From: Actinoplanes campanulatus
GTDB taxonomy: Bacteria; Actinomycetota; Actinomycetes; Mycobacteriales; Micromonosporaceae
DNA: 64,000 nucleotides
NCBI RefSeq assembly: GCF_014647795.1
Contig: NZ_BMPW01000014.1
Span: forward strand, 186,001 to 250,000
Direction: 5' to 3'
Part shown: positions 6,538 to 14,251 of the stretch, one piece after another
Numbering within the stretch: position 1 is the first letter of the stretch
Layout: each line of letters starts with the position of its first letter
Program-made: the position numbers and the translations under genes
The notes under the pieces: model-generated
Told to the model about the DNA's origin: nothing
Databases searched by the model: none
What the model saw: only the letters and a program-made list of their open reading frames with translations

Positions 6538-8765
6538 GGGCCCGCAACTGGCTCTTCGAACTCGCTCTCGGCGCCCGGATGAGTGTCGCCGGAGGCCGGG
6601 CCGGTTGGTTCCGTCTCGGCCTGATCGCGGTCGGGGTCGGTCTGGGGGTGGCGGTGCTGCTCGGCGCGGCCACCGTGCCGGCCGCCATGGCCGCGAGCAA
6701 CGCGCGCACCGACGCTCGCGCCATCGACGGCTACCAGGATCTGCCGCGCGCCGACGACACCATGCTGACCAGCCATTTCACGACCCGGTTCGAAGGTTGG
6801 TCGATCAGCGGCGAGCTGTTGCAGCCGGAGGGTTCGCACCCGCCCGTGCCGCCCGGGGTGTCGTCGATCCCCGGTCCTGGCCGGATGGTGGTCTCCCCCG
6901 CGCTCGCCCGGCTGCTGGACGATCCGGCGAACGGTCTGCTGCGTGACCGCTGGGACGCCGAGGTGGCCGGGGTGATCGGTGCGGAGGGCCTGTCCGGTCC
7001 GGCCGAGCTCTTCTTCTACCTGGGCACCGACACGCTGTCCACGGAGCACGACGGCCGGATCCGCGAGTTCGGCACCCCGGGCGCGATCGTGCGCGACCCG
7101 GTCCCGATGTTCGTGCTGTTGACCCTGGTCGGCATGGTGGTGCTGTTGATCCCGGTGATGGTGTTCATGGCCGCCGCCGTCCGTTTCGGCGACGAGGCCC
7201 GCGACCGCCGGCTGGCCGCGGTGCGGCTGGTCGGCGCCGACGCCGCGACGACCCGCCGGATCGCCGCCGGGGAGACCCTGGCCGGCGCCGTGCTGGGCCT
7301 GCTGATCGGGGCCGGCCTGTGGGTGGGCGAGATCCTGCTGGCCCACCGGTGGGGCACCGGCGCCCTCTCCTTCTACCTGGCCGACCTGCGCCCGGTGCCG
7401 TCGCTGGTGGTCCTGATCGTGATCGCGGTGCCGGTCGTCGCCGTCGCGGTGACACTGTCGGCGATGCGCCGGGTCGTCGTCGAGCCGCTCGGCGTGACCC
7501 GGATGAGCACGCCGGTCCGCCGCCGCCTGTGGTGGCGGCTGCTCCTGCCGACCGCCGGCGTGGTCCTGCTGTGGCCGCTCTACCGGGGCATCGACGAGCA
7601 CTCGGCCGGCTACGAGATCCAGGTCGTCGCCGGGATGGCCGCGCTGCTGACCGGCATCGCGCTGCTGCTGCCGTGGCAGGTCGAGGCGGTCGTGGGGCGG
7701 CTCGGCGCCGGCGGGTCCCCGGCGTGGCAACTGGCCGTGCGACGCCTCCAGTTCGACAGCGGCACCGCGATCCGCGCCGTCTCCGGCATCGCCGTCTCGG
7801 TGGCCGGGGTGATCGCCATGCAGGGCATCGTGACCGGCATCGAGTCCCTCTACACCCGGAGTTCGGCAAGCGCGCCGGTCCGGTACGGCGTCGCCGTCCT
7901 GCCCGGCAGCAGCCTGCCCGACCGCAGCTGGACGGCGGCGCTCGACGCCACCCCGGGTGTCCACGACTACCGGCCACTGCGGATCGTCCGCCTTGACGGG
8001 GCCACTCTGCGGATCGGCGACTGTGCCCTGCTGAGCCAGTTGGCCGAGGTGGGCGAGTGCCGCGACGGCGACGTGTTCGGGCTGGACGGGGCCGTCGCCG
8101 GGACGACGTACCGGCTGGGTGACACGTCCTGGACATCGCCGGCCACCACCCGGGCGGTGTCGCGTGCCGAGGCGGAGCCCACCTCCGGCGAGACGCTGCT
8201 GATCACCCCGGGCGCAATGGCCGGGGTCGCCGTCCAGCCGGACGACACCAACTTCTACGTGGCCCTCGACCCCGGTGTGCCGCACGCCATGGAGCATCTG
8301 CGCAACAGCGTGGCCCGGCTGGACCTTCAGGCGTACCTGTACTCGTACGGCAACGACACGGTTCGTGCGGCGCTGGCCGGGATGCGGGACGCCCTGCTCG
8401 CCGGTGCGATCGTCCTGCTCGTCCTGATCGGCGCCAGCATGGTCGTCAACGTGGTCGAGCAGTTGCGCGAACGCCGCCGGGTGCTGGCGGTCCTGGTCGC
8501 CTTCGGCACCCGCCGGCGCACCCTCGGCGGCTCGGTGCTCTATCAGGTGGCCGTCCCCGTCGTACTGGGCATGGTGTTGGCCGTGGCCGTCGGCAGCGTG
8601 CTGGCCGGCGTCCTGATGACGGCCGTCGGCGCGCCGTTGACCGTCGACTGGTTCGGCATCGGCGCCACGTCCGGCATCGCCGCCGTGGTGGTCCTGGGCA
8701 CGACGGCCGCCGGCCTGCCGATCCTGTGGCGGCTCACCCGCCCGGGAAACCTGCGCAGCGAATAG
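6534..8765 (+). CDS. FtsX-like ABC transporter permease
   Basis: 743 aa. An N-terminal TM segment (residues 20-45), an extracytoplasmic domain, then TM groups at roughly 185-215, 245-270 and 285-305, repeated in the second half with TMs near 420-440, 620-645, 670-695 and 715-735. The duplicated FtsX/MacB_PCD organisation (two FtsX domains each preceded by an extracellular domain) is typical of single-gene actinobacterial exporters. Start GTG overlaps the ATPase stop by four bases. Forms the membrane part of the exporter with the preceding ATPase. Confidence 0.9.
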   Translation: MRARNWLFELALGARMSVAGGRAGWFRLGLIAVGVGLGVAVLLGAATVPAAMAASNARTDARAIDGYQDLPRADDTMLTSHFTTRFEGWSISGELLQPEGSHPPVPPGVSSIPGPGRMVVSPALARLLDDPANGLLRDRWDAEVAGVIGAEGLSGPAELFFYLGTDTLSTEHDGRIREFGTPGAIVRDPVPMFVLLTLVGMVVLLIPVMVFMAAAVRFGDEARDRRLAAVRLVGADAATTRRIAAGETLAGAVLGLLIGAGLWVGEILLAHRWGTGALSFYLADLRPVPSLVVLIVIAVPVVAVAVTLSAMRRVVVEPLGVTRMSTPVRRRLWWRLLLPTAGVVLLWPLYRGIDEHSAGYEIQVVAGMAALLTGIALLLPWQVEAVVGRLGAGGSPAWQLAVRRLQFDSGTAIRAVSGIAVSVAGVIAMQGIVTGIESLYTRSSASAPVRYGVAVLPGSSLPDRSWTAALDATPGVHDYRPLRIVRLDGATLRIGDCALLSQLAEVGECRDGDVFGLDGAVAGTTYRLGDTSWTSPATTRAVSRAEAEPTSGETLLITPGAMAGVAVQPDDTNFYVALDPGVPHAMEHLRNSVARLDLQAYLYSYGNDTVRAALAGMRDALLAGAIVLLVLIGASMVVNVVEQLRERRRVLAVLVAFGTRRRTLGGSVLYQVAVPVVLGMVLAVAVGSVLAGVLMTAVGAPLTVDWFGIGATSGIAAVVVLGTTAAGLPILWRLTRPGNLRSE

Positions 8766-8770
8766 GGGGC

Positions 8771-8803
8771 TACCATCGCGGCATGACCTCGACGCCGCCG
8801 TAG
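8771..8803 (+). promoter_or_regulatory. Leaderless six-codon ORF (MTSTPP) upstream of MFS gene
   Basis: A -10-like TACCAT (8771-8776) is followed six bases later by ATG ACC TCG ACG CCG CCG TAG (8783-8803), the arrangement of a leaderless transcript. Between this stop and the MFS start at 8853 lie GGAAC ... GTTCC half-hairpins (8804-8826) and a GAGGAG ribosome site. This could be a translational or transcriptional attenuator for the transporter; the peptide itself is not recognised. Confidence 0.4.
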
Positions 8804-8852
8804 GAACGGGCCACTCCCCGGTTCCTGTCGCTTCGTTCGAGGAGTCTCCCTC

Positions 8853-10061
8853 ATGCCCCGCGCCGCCGGCGTGGGAGGTTACCGTGCCGTCCTCGGCCTG
8901 CCGTTCGCGTTGCGCACCTTCGTGCCCGCGATCGGCGGGCGGCTGGCCTACGGCATCCTCCCGCTCGCCATCCTGTTCACCGTCCAGCAGGCCACCGGCT
9001 CGTATGCCGTCGCCGGTCTCGCGGCCGCCGGTTTCGGCATCACCGCGATCACCCTGCCCGTCAAGACCCGCCTCGCCGAGCGGCACGGCCAGCACGCCGT
9101 CCTGCCGCCACTCGCGCTGGTGTGCGCCGTCGCCCTGGCCGTCGCCTCCGTGATGCGCGATCCGGCCGTGCTCATCGTGGTGATCACTCTGGCCGGCTTC
9201 GCCGCGCCGCCTCTCGGCCCGTCGATGCGGGCGAGCTGGCGCCGGCTCACCGCGGGCACCTCTCTCAAACCGCGGGCGTACGGGCTGGACGCCGTCGTCG
9301 AGGAGACGTTGTACCTGGTCGGGCCGCTTGTCGCCGGCCTGCTCGTGGCGGCGGGCCCGGCCCACCGGGCGCTGCTGCTCACCGCGTTCCTGCTGCTCAC
9401 CGGCACTCTCGGCATGGCCACCGCACCACCGGCGAGGCATCGGGAACCCGCCGCCCCGGGACGGCTGTTCGACCCGGGGCCGCTGCGATCACCCGGGGTG
9501 CGCGGCCTGCTCGCCGCGGTCCTGGGGGTCGGCGCCGGGACGAGTGTGGCGTACACCTGTATCGCCGCCACCGCCCAGAACCACGGCCGTCCCGGCGCCG
9601 CCGGCCTGCTGGAGGCGGCCCTCGCCGTGGGCAGCGTCGCCGGTGGCCTGCTGTGGGCCCGCCGGGAACCCGGCCGCCACCATCTGCGGCAGCTCGCGGC
9701 GCTGGCCGGGGTCCTGGCGGCCGGTCTGACCGCCGCCTCGGCGGCGCCCAGCCTGGTCACGCTCGGTCTGGTGCTGTGCGCGACCGGGACGGCGCTGGCC
9801 CCGGTCTACGTGGTCGCCTATCTGGCCGCCGACGACCTGGCCGGCGACGGCGCGGCCGCCGAGGCGGGCACCTGGGTGAACGTCGCCACCAACGCGGGCA
9901 GTTCGGCCGGCGCCGCACTCGCCGGCGTCATCGCCGAGTCCCGCGGCCCGGGCCCCGGCTTCCTGACCGGCGCGGCGCTGCTGGCGGTGACGGCCGCGGC
10001 GGTCGCGCTCACCTCCCGGCGCGACCGAAGCCGGCCGGACCCCGCTCGGCTGTCGCTCTGA
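8853..10061 (+). CDS. MFS transporter
   Basis: 402 aa with 11-12 hydrophobic helices in two halves (residues 20-190 and 215-395), a cytoplasmic linker ARHREPAAPGRLFDPG in the middle, and a TRLAERHGQ loop after helix 2 in the usual MFS motif-A position. The family of small actinobacterial MFS proteins is mostly predicted drug or sugar exporters; no substrate can be read from the sequence. ATG 8853 has a GAGGAGTC ribosome site. The preceding mini-ORF suggests translation-dependent control, as known for antibiotic exporters. Confidence 0.85.
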   Translation: MPRAAGVGGYRAVLGLPFALRTFVPAIGGRLAYGILPLAILFTVQQATGSYAVAGLAAAGFGITAITLPVKTRLAERHGQHAVLPPLALVCAVALAVASVMRDPAVLIVVITLAGFAAPPLGPSMRASWRRLTAGTSLKPRAYGLDAVVEETLYLVGPLVAGLLVAAGPAHRALLLTAFLLLTGTLGMATAPPARHREPAAPGRLFDPGPLRSPGVRGLLAAVLGVGAGTSVAYTCIAATAQNHGRPGAAGLLEAALAVGSVAGGLLWARREPGRHHLRQLAALAGVLAAGLTAASAAPSLVTLGLVLCATGTALAPVYVVAYLAADDLAGDGAAAEAGTWVNVATNAGSSAGAALAGVIAESRGPGPGFLTGAALLAVTAAAVALTSRRDRSRPDPARLSL

Positions 10062-10083
10062 AAGCCCGCTCGGCGGGGGCGGC

Positions 10084-10117
10084 CAGGCGCACACGATGCC
10101 GGCTTCGTGTGCGCCTG
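10084..10117. terminator. Strong hairpin between MFS and trpS genes
   Basis: Perfect 13-bp stem CAGGCGCACACGA / TCGTGTGCGCCTG with an 8-base loop, no U tract. It is 22 bases past the MFS stop and could terminate from either side (trpS is convergent). Similar CGCACACG stems occur at 14290-14317 and 38411-38446. Confidence 0.65.
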
Positions 10118-10164
10118 CCCGCCATACAGCCTGGGCCCCCGCACACGCAGGCCTACCGTGCGCG

Positions 10165-10275
10165 GCCACCCGGCCAGGCGCGGCCACCCGGCCAGGCGCG
10201 GCGAGCGCCGGTCAGGCGCGGCGAGCGCCGGTCAGGCGCGGCGAGCGCCGGTCAGGCGCGGCGAGCGCCGGTCAG
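10165..10275. repeat. 18-bp and 20-bp tandem repeats at the trpS 3' end
   Basis: Two exact copies of GCCACCCGGCCAGGCGCG (10165-10200) followed by three exact copies and a partial fourth of GCGAGCGCCGGTCAGGCGCG (10201-10275). The trpS stop codon (10272-10274) lies inside the last unit, so repeat growth has reached the gene's end. Confidence 0.9.
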
Positions 10276-11273
10276 TAGTGGCTGTTCATGGCGGCACGCA
10301 CCTCGGCGAGGGTGGTGTCGGCTACCGCCCGTGCCCGCTCGTTGCCCTCCCGCAGGACCGTACGGAGGTAAGAGCGGTCGCGGGCGTACTCGGCGCGGCG
10401 GGCCCGGATCGGTGCCAGGTAATCGTTGACCGCCTCGGTGACCACCTTCTTCAGCGCCGCGGAGCCCGCCGCGCCGATGCTGTCGGCGACCTGCGCGGGG
10501 GTGCGGTCCAGGCAGAGGGCGGCCAGCAGGAGCAGCGACGACACCTCGGGCCGGCCGGCCGGGTCGTACGTGATGTGCCGCTCGGTGTCGGTCTTGGCCC
10601 GTTTGATCAGCCGGGCGGTCTCGTCGGCGCCGGCGGCCAGCGTGATGGCGTTGCCGCGGCTCTTGCTCATCTTGGTGCCGTCCGTGCCGAGCAGCAGCGG
10701 CGCCTTCGACAACAGGGCCTGGGGCTCGGGGAAGACGCCGGCGCCGTACCGGTCGTTGAAGCGGCGGGCGATGGTCCGGGTGAGCTCCAGGTGCGGCAGC
10801 TGGTCCTGGCCGACCGGCACCAGGTCGGCCTTGCAGAAGAGGATGTCGGCGGCCTGGTGCACGGGGTAGGTGAACATCAGCCCGCTGACCACGGACTGCC
10901 GCGAGTGGGCGATCTCGTCCTTGACCGTGGGGTTGCGGCCGAGCTCGGCGACCGAGACGAGGCTCAGGAAGGGCAGCAGCAGCTGGTTGAGGGCGGGGAC
11001 GGCGCTGTGCGTGAAGATCGTGGCGCGGGTCGGGTCCACCCCGGCGGCCAGGTAGTCGAGCACGAGTTCCTCGACGTGCCCGGTGAGGTCGTCGGCCACG
11101 TCCCGGTCGGTCAGAACCTGGTAGTCGGCGATGACGACGTACAGTTCCACGCCGATGTCCTGGAGCCGGACCCGGTTCTGGAGGGTGCCGAAGTAGTGGC
11201 CCAGGTGCAGGCGCCCGGTGGGCCGGTCGCCGGTCAGGATCCGGTGGCGGGTGGGGTCGGTGATGGTGTCCAT
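10272..11273 (-). CDS. trpS: Tryptophanyl-tRNA synthetase (auxiliary, attenuator-controlled type)
   Basis: 333 aa, class I aminoacyl-tRNA synthetase charging tRNA-Trp. HIGH-type motif GRLHLGHYFG at about 19-28, TrpRS-typical GQDQLPHLELTR near 150, KMSKS motif (DGTKMSKSRGN) near 196-206, and the C-terminal anticodon-binding region. ATG at 11273 has a GAGGAGA site; a longer in-frame extension upstream runs through the leader and lipase gene and is rejected. A leader peptide with tandem Trp codons plus an intrinsic terminator lie upstream. In Streptomyces coelicolor this arrangement is known for the auxiliary, indolmycin-resistant TrpRS, so this is more likely the inducible second TrpRS than the housekeeping one. 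Confidence 0.93.
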   Translation of the reverse strand: MDTITDPTRHRILTGDRPTGRLHLGHYFGTLQNRVRLQDIGVELYVVIADYQVLTDRDVADDLTGHVEELVLDYLAAGVDPTRATIFTHSAVPALNQLLLPFLSLVSVAELGRNPTVKDEIAHSRQSVVSGLMFTYPVHQAADILFCKADLVPVGQDQLPHLELTRTIARRFNDRYGAGVFPEPQALLSKAPLLLGTDGTKMSKSRGNAITLAAGADETARLIKRAKTDTERHITYDPAGRPEVSSLLLLAALCLDRTPAQVADSIGAAGSAALKKVVTEAVNDYLAPIRARRAEYARDRSYLRTVLREGNERARAVADTTLAEVRAAMNSHY

Positions 11274-11337
11274 GGGTGTCTCCTCGGTGGGGGTCGTCGC
11301 AGTTGCCGAGGACGACCGGCCCCGTCTCCGGGACACG

Positions 11338-11368
11338 AAAAAGGGCCGTTCGTCCGAACGGCCCTTTT
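11338..11368 (-). terminator. Transcription attenuator of trpS
   Basis: On the minus strand AAAAGGGCCGTTCG-GA-CGAACGGCCCTTTT followed by another T: a 14-bp nearly continuous stem with a U run, a textbook intrinsic terminator placed between the Trp leader peptide and trpS (65 bases before its ATG). An upstream CGGCACCC segment (about 11378-11385) could pair with GGGCCG of the terminator's left arm to form an antiterminator. Confidence 0.88.
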
Positions 11369-11389
11369 CATGATCGAGGGGTGCCGCTC

Positions 11390-11431
11390 CTAGGAGGAGC
11401 GCCACCAGCTCAGGCACGAAGAAAGATGCAC
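11390..11431 (-). CDS. Trp leader peptide (MHLSSCLSWWRSS)
   Basis: GTG at 11431 opens a 13-codon ORF with two adjacent Trp codons (TGG TGG at 11402-11407) and stop TAG at 11390-11392. A -10-like TATGCT (11438-11443) sits six bases upstream, so the transcript would be leaderless. A CGCTCCT / AGGAGCG hairpin (11385-11401) spans the stop codon. With the terminator downstream this is a classic ribosome-mediated attenuator: stalling at the Trp codons when charged tRNA-Trp is scarce would favour read-through into trpS. Confidence 0.85.
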   Translation of the reverse strand: MHLSSCLSWWRSS

Positions 11432-11437
11432 GACCCC

Positions 11438-11443
11438 AGCATA
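11438..11443 (-). promoter_or_regulatory. -10 element of the trpS leader
   Basis: TATGCT on the minus strand, six bases before the GTG of the leader peptide, leaving the first leader base as the likely +1. It lies in the short gap after the lipase stop (11465), showing trpS has its own promoter. Confidence 0.6.
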
Positions 11444-11464
11444 GCCGGGGCCGTGCATCGGCAA

Positions 11465-12127
11465 TCAGTTCAGGAAGGACCTGATCTGGGTGAGGGTGGT
11501 GGTGTCGGTCAGGAAGCCGATGTGGGTCTGGCAGGCCACGTAGTTGTTGGTGGCGCCGCTCAGGATGGTGCTGGTGTAGGGGATGATGACGCCGTCGCAC
11601 GGGGAGTACCAGGTCCCGTAGGTGGTGCCGCCCGGGGTCTCGTCGCCGGAGCTGAGCGTGTTGATGAACGACGAGCCGGGATACATCTGCTGACAGGTGA
11701 CGTAGATCAGGCAGGCGCCGGCGAAGGTGGTTCCGTGGTTGGCGCCGGCGATCGACGCGAGCTTCCGGACGTACTGGGCGCCACCCAACTGCTTGACGTA
11801 CCACTGGCTGACCAGGCCGCCCATCGAGTGGTTCACGATGTCGACCTTCGACGCGCCGGTGCGGGCCCGGACCTGGCTGACGTAGGTGGCCAGGCCCTGG
11901 GCGTTGGTGATGTTGTTGCCGTAGGAGTTGTACTCGTACGCGAACAGTTCGCTGCTCGAGTAGCCGCCGGCACGGAACAGCGACATCGCGGTGGTCCAGT
12001 TGGACGCGCTGCCGGTGTAGCCGTGCACGAAGACCACCGGCGTGCCCGGGGCGGCGGCCGCGGGCAGGGCCGGGCTCAGTGCGAGCGCGGCCACCACGGC
12101 GGTGACGAGGACGAGAAGACGGCGCAT
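11465..12127 (-). CDS. Secreted triacylglycerol lipase (Lipase_2 / LipA type)
   Basis: 220 aa. Signal peptide residues 1-26 (MRRLLVLVTAVVAALALSP ... AAAA), then an alpha/beta-hydrolase minimal lipase: oxyanion segment VVFVHGYTGSASNW near 31-44, nucleophile Ser in VNHSMGGLVSQWY near 101, Asp in SPCDGVI near 175 and His in CQTHIGFL near 201. Four Cys suggest disulfides. Size fits Bacillus LipA-like and Streptomyces small lipases. The ribosome site GGAGG is inside a hairpin with the mRNA 5' region (12128-12157), so translation may be structure-controlled. Confidence 0.9.
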   Translation of the reverse strand: MRRLLVLVTAVVAALALSPALPAAAAPGTPVVFVHGYTGSASNWTTAMSLFRAGGYSSSELFAYEYNSYGNNITNAQGLATYVSQVRARTGASKVDIVNHSMGGLVSQWYVKQLGGAQYVRKLASIAGANHGTTFAGACLIYVTCQQMYPGSSFINTLSSGDETPGGTTYGTWYSPCDGVIIPYTSTILSGATNNYVACQTHIGFLTDTTTLTQIRSFLN

Positions 12128-12157
12128 GAGACCTCCAGGGAAGTTCAGGGGGGTCTC
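12128..12157 (-). promoter_or_regulatory. Hairpin masking the lipase ribosome-binding site
   Basis: Minus-strand GAGACCCCCC ... GGAGGTCTC directly before the ATG pairs eight of nine positions and buries the GGAGG. It could be an RNA thermosensor or binding site, or simply a result of the GC-rich leader. Confidence 0.45.
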
Positions 12158-12223
12158 TGCATCCTTTGTGCAATAAGTTCGTCACACATCCGTGAAATCG
12201 CCAGCGGTCCATGAACGAAACCG

Positions 12224-12850
12224 TCACCCGCCGGCGCTGTTGGCGGCCTCGACCGACTTCTTCAAGGCGGGCGCGACCGGCCCGCTGAGCTCGGTCAGCT
12301 CGTGGATCCGCCGCTTGTGGGCGCGCCGCGTCCGGCGGTCGAGGACCAGGCCGAGGTCACCCGCCGCGATGACGGCCACCAGTGCGGCGTCGGCCGCGTC
12401 GACCCGGCCGATCGGCTTCTTCAGCGCGTTGCCGACCCGGCCGAGAATCTCCTTGCGGACCCGGGGATCACGCGGGGTCACCCTGGTCGCCGGGAACATC
12501 CCGAGGATCCGGTACGGCTGGAGGCGCGCCCAGCCGCCGTCGCCGAGCTGCTGCCGGACCGTCCTGGTGGCGGCGCCCTGGTGGCGGCCGACCCAGTGCT
12601 GCCATTTGCGCGGCTTGGCGGCGGCGATCTCGGCGCGGACCGCCTCCAGGAAGGGGTCACCACTGGGGCGATGCCCGGCGGCGACGACGGCGCGGCCGTT
12701 CTCGTCGGTCAGGTGGCCGCTGCCGTACAGGTCGGCGAGAGCCGCGGCGCGCAGCATGGCGCCGAGCTGGGTGGTGAACCGGACCCGGCCCTTGCCGGGA
12801 TCGTAGGCCAGCAGGTAGACACGCTGGGGAAGACTTCCGGGCACTGCCAT
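12224..12850 (-). CDS. GPP34 (GOLPH3-like) family protein
   Basis: 208 aa cytoplasmic protein. Family signs: LPQRVYLLAYDPGKGRVRF near 7-25, a helix LGAMLRAAALADLYGSGHL (30-48), DENGRAVV, and a helical C-terminal half ending in HELTELSGPVAPALKKSVEAA. GPP34 proteins in eukaryotes bind PI4P at the Golgi; bacterial members are widespread in actinobacteria with no settled role. ATG 12850 lies one base after the RHH gene stop, so it is the third gene of the SPFH-RHH-GPP34 operon, which suggests a membrane- or lipid-related job. Confidence 0.82.
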   Translation of the reverse strand: MAVPGSLPQRVYLLAYDPGKGRVRFTTQLGAMLRAAALADLYGSGHLTDENGRAVVAAGHRPSGDPFLEAVRAEIAAAKPRKWQHWVGRHQGAATRTVRQQLGDGGWARLQPYRILGMFPATRVTPRDPRVRKEILGRVGNALKKPIGRVDAADAALVAVIAAGDLGLVLDRRTRRAHKRRIHELTELSGPVAPALKKSVEAANSAGG

Positions 12851-12851
12851 G

Positions 12852-13085
12852 TCACTCCTCTTCCCGCTCGGACGACTCGGACGGCTCGGGTGTGGCGGAC
12901 GGCCGGCCCGGCCCCCGCATCCGGCCGACGCCACCGGGAAGGCGGCCGGCGTCGGCGAGGGCCTTGCGCAGCAGGTACTCGATCTGCGCGTTGGTGCTGC
13001 GCAGCTCGTCCCCGGCCCAGCGGGCGAGTGCGTCGTGCACCGCGGGATCGAGCCGCAGCAGCAGCTTCTTGCGCTCGGTGGCCAT
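12852..13085 (-). CDS. Ribbon-helix-helix protein
   Basis: 77 aa. The N-terminus RKKLLLRLDPAVHDALARWA and following STNAQIEYLLRKALADAG form the beta-helix-helix of Arc/MetJ-type DNA-binding proteins; the tail (GRPSATPEPSESSEREEE) is disordered and acidic. Starts four bases after the SPFH stop and ends one base before the GPP34 start. A GTGATATCAC palindrome in the operon promoter is a candidate binding site, so autoregulation is likely. No toxin gene is adjacent. Confidence 0.82.
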   Translation of the reverse strand: MATERKKLLLRLDPAVHDALARWAGDELRSTNAQIEYLLRKALADAGRLPGGVGRMRGPGRPSATPEPSESSEREEE

Positions 13086-13089
13086 TCGA

Positions 13090-14001
13090 CTAGGAGTAGA
13101 GCGTTCCCGCGTTGACCACGGGTTGCGCGTCCCGGTCGCCGCACAGGACCACCAGCAGGTTGCTGACCATCGCGGCCTTGCGCTCCTCGTCGAGGTCGAC
13201 GACGTCGTGCTCGGCGAGGCGGAGCAGGGCCATCTCCACCATGCCCACGGCGCCCTCGACGATCCGGGCCCGGGCCGCGACGATGGCGTTCGCCTGCTGC
13301 CGGCGGAGCATGGCGTGGGCGATCTCGGGCGAGTAGGCGAGGCGGGTCAACCGGGACTCGATGATCGTCACTCCGGCGGCCGCCACCCGTACCCCGATCT
13401 CCTCGGACAGCCGCGCGGTGATCTCGTCGGCGTTGTCGCGCAGCGACATCCGGTCGGTGTCGTGGGAGTCGTAGGAGTAGCTGTTGGCGATGTGCCGCAC
13501 CGCGGTCTCGGTCTGGATGGCGACGAACTCGATGAAGTCGTCGACCTCGAAGACGGCGCGGGCGGTGTCCTCCACCTGCCAGACGACGACGGCCGCGATC
13601 TCGATCGGGTTGCCGTCGGCGTCGTTGACCTTGAGGACGTCGGTCTCGTGGTTGCGGATCCGGGTGGAGATCTTGTGCCGGGCGGTGAGCGGGTTGACCC
13701 AGCGGAGCCCGTCGTTGCGCAGGGTTCCGGTGTACCGCCCGAGCAGTTGCAGGACGCGGGCCTCGCCGGGCGCGACCGGGGTGAGACCGACCAGGACGAT
13801 CAGGGCGCCGATCCCGAGCAGGGCGCTGAGACCGACGAGACTCCCGGCCACCGCGTCCGTCTCCTGCATGACGCCGACGAAGAAGAGCACGATGCTGAGG
13901 ATCAGCACCACCAGGGCGATGGTGAGGACCGGCCAGCCCGAGACGTCCCGGGCGGCGCGCTCGCGGACCTGCGGGGCGGGCAGGTCGAGGTGTTCGGTCA
14001 T
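13090..14001 (-). CDS. SPFH/Band 7 domain membrane protein (slipin-like)
   Basis: 303 aa. Two N-terminal TM helices (about residues 23-45 and 52-72), then an SPFH domain ([63 protein letters not shown]) and a coiled tail rich in Ala/Arg ([20 protein letters not shown]). SPFH proteins form membrane-associated scaffolds. ATG 14001 has GGAGGAG upstream; a 13-residue upstream extension is rejected. First gene of a three-gene operon with the RHH and GPP34 genes. Confidence 0.9.
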   Translation of the reverse strand: MTEHLDLPAPQVRERAARDVSGWPVLTIALVVLILSIVLFFVGVMQETDAVAGSLVGLSALLGIGALIVLVGLTPVAPGEARVLQLLGRYTGTLRNDGLRWVNPLTARHKISTRIRNHETDVLKVNDADGNPIEIAAVVVWQVEDTARAVFEVDDFIEFVAIQTETAVRHIANSYSYDSHDTDRMSLRDNADEITARLSEEIGVRVAAAGVTIIESRLTRLAYSPEIAHAMLRRQQANAIVAARARIVEGAVGMVEMALLRLAEHDVVDLDEERKAAMVSNLLVVLCGDRDAQPVVNAGTLYS

Positions 14002-14041
14002 GTGGGGCTCCTCCCGTGTTCGATGTCCTAACCATAGCAAT

Positions 14042-14051
14042 GTGATATCAC
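14042..14051. promoter_or_regulatory. GTGATATCAC palindrome upstream of SPFH-RHH-GPP34 operon
   Basis: Perfect 10-bp palindrome followed on the plus strand by a T6 run; on the minus strand TATGGT, a possible -10, lies at 14033-14038. RHH proteins bind short palindromes of this size, so this is the likely autoregulatory site. Confidence 0.55.
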
Positions 14052-14251
14052 TTTTTTCAAACCCCTCCCCGGTACGGGCACAGCGGGGAACCGGCGAGCC
14101 CGAAGCCGGCGCTGGGCGACTGGGCCGGCACGAAGGCGACCGGCGTCACGATGGTCAACCTGTCGAACGCGATCGTCGACCCGCACTCCAACCTGAGCCG
14201 CCCCCGCCGGCTGAGATCGGTGATCCGGCGGGCCGGGCGCCGCGTGTGGCG

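Noticed and set aside
6474-9440. A 988-codon open frame on the minus strand opposite the FtsX and MFS genes.
   Set aside because: It lies wholly antisense to two clear coding genes, has low-complexity Gly/Arg/His composition typical of GC-rich shadow frames and no start signal.
12852-13085. RHH protein as an antitoxin of a toxin-antitoxin pair.
   Set aside because: Neighbours are SPFH and GPP34, not a recognisable toxin.
14058-14085. Fifth, truncated copy of the dispersed repeat (CTCCCCGGTACGGG).
   Set aside because: Only the CCGGTACGGG core matches; neighbouring blocks are absent.
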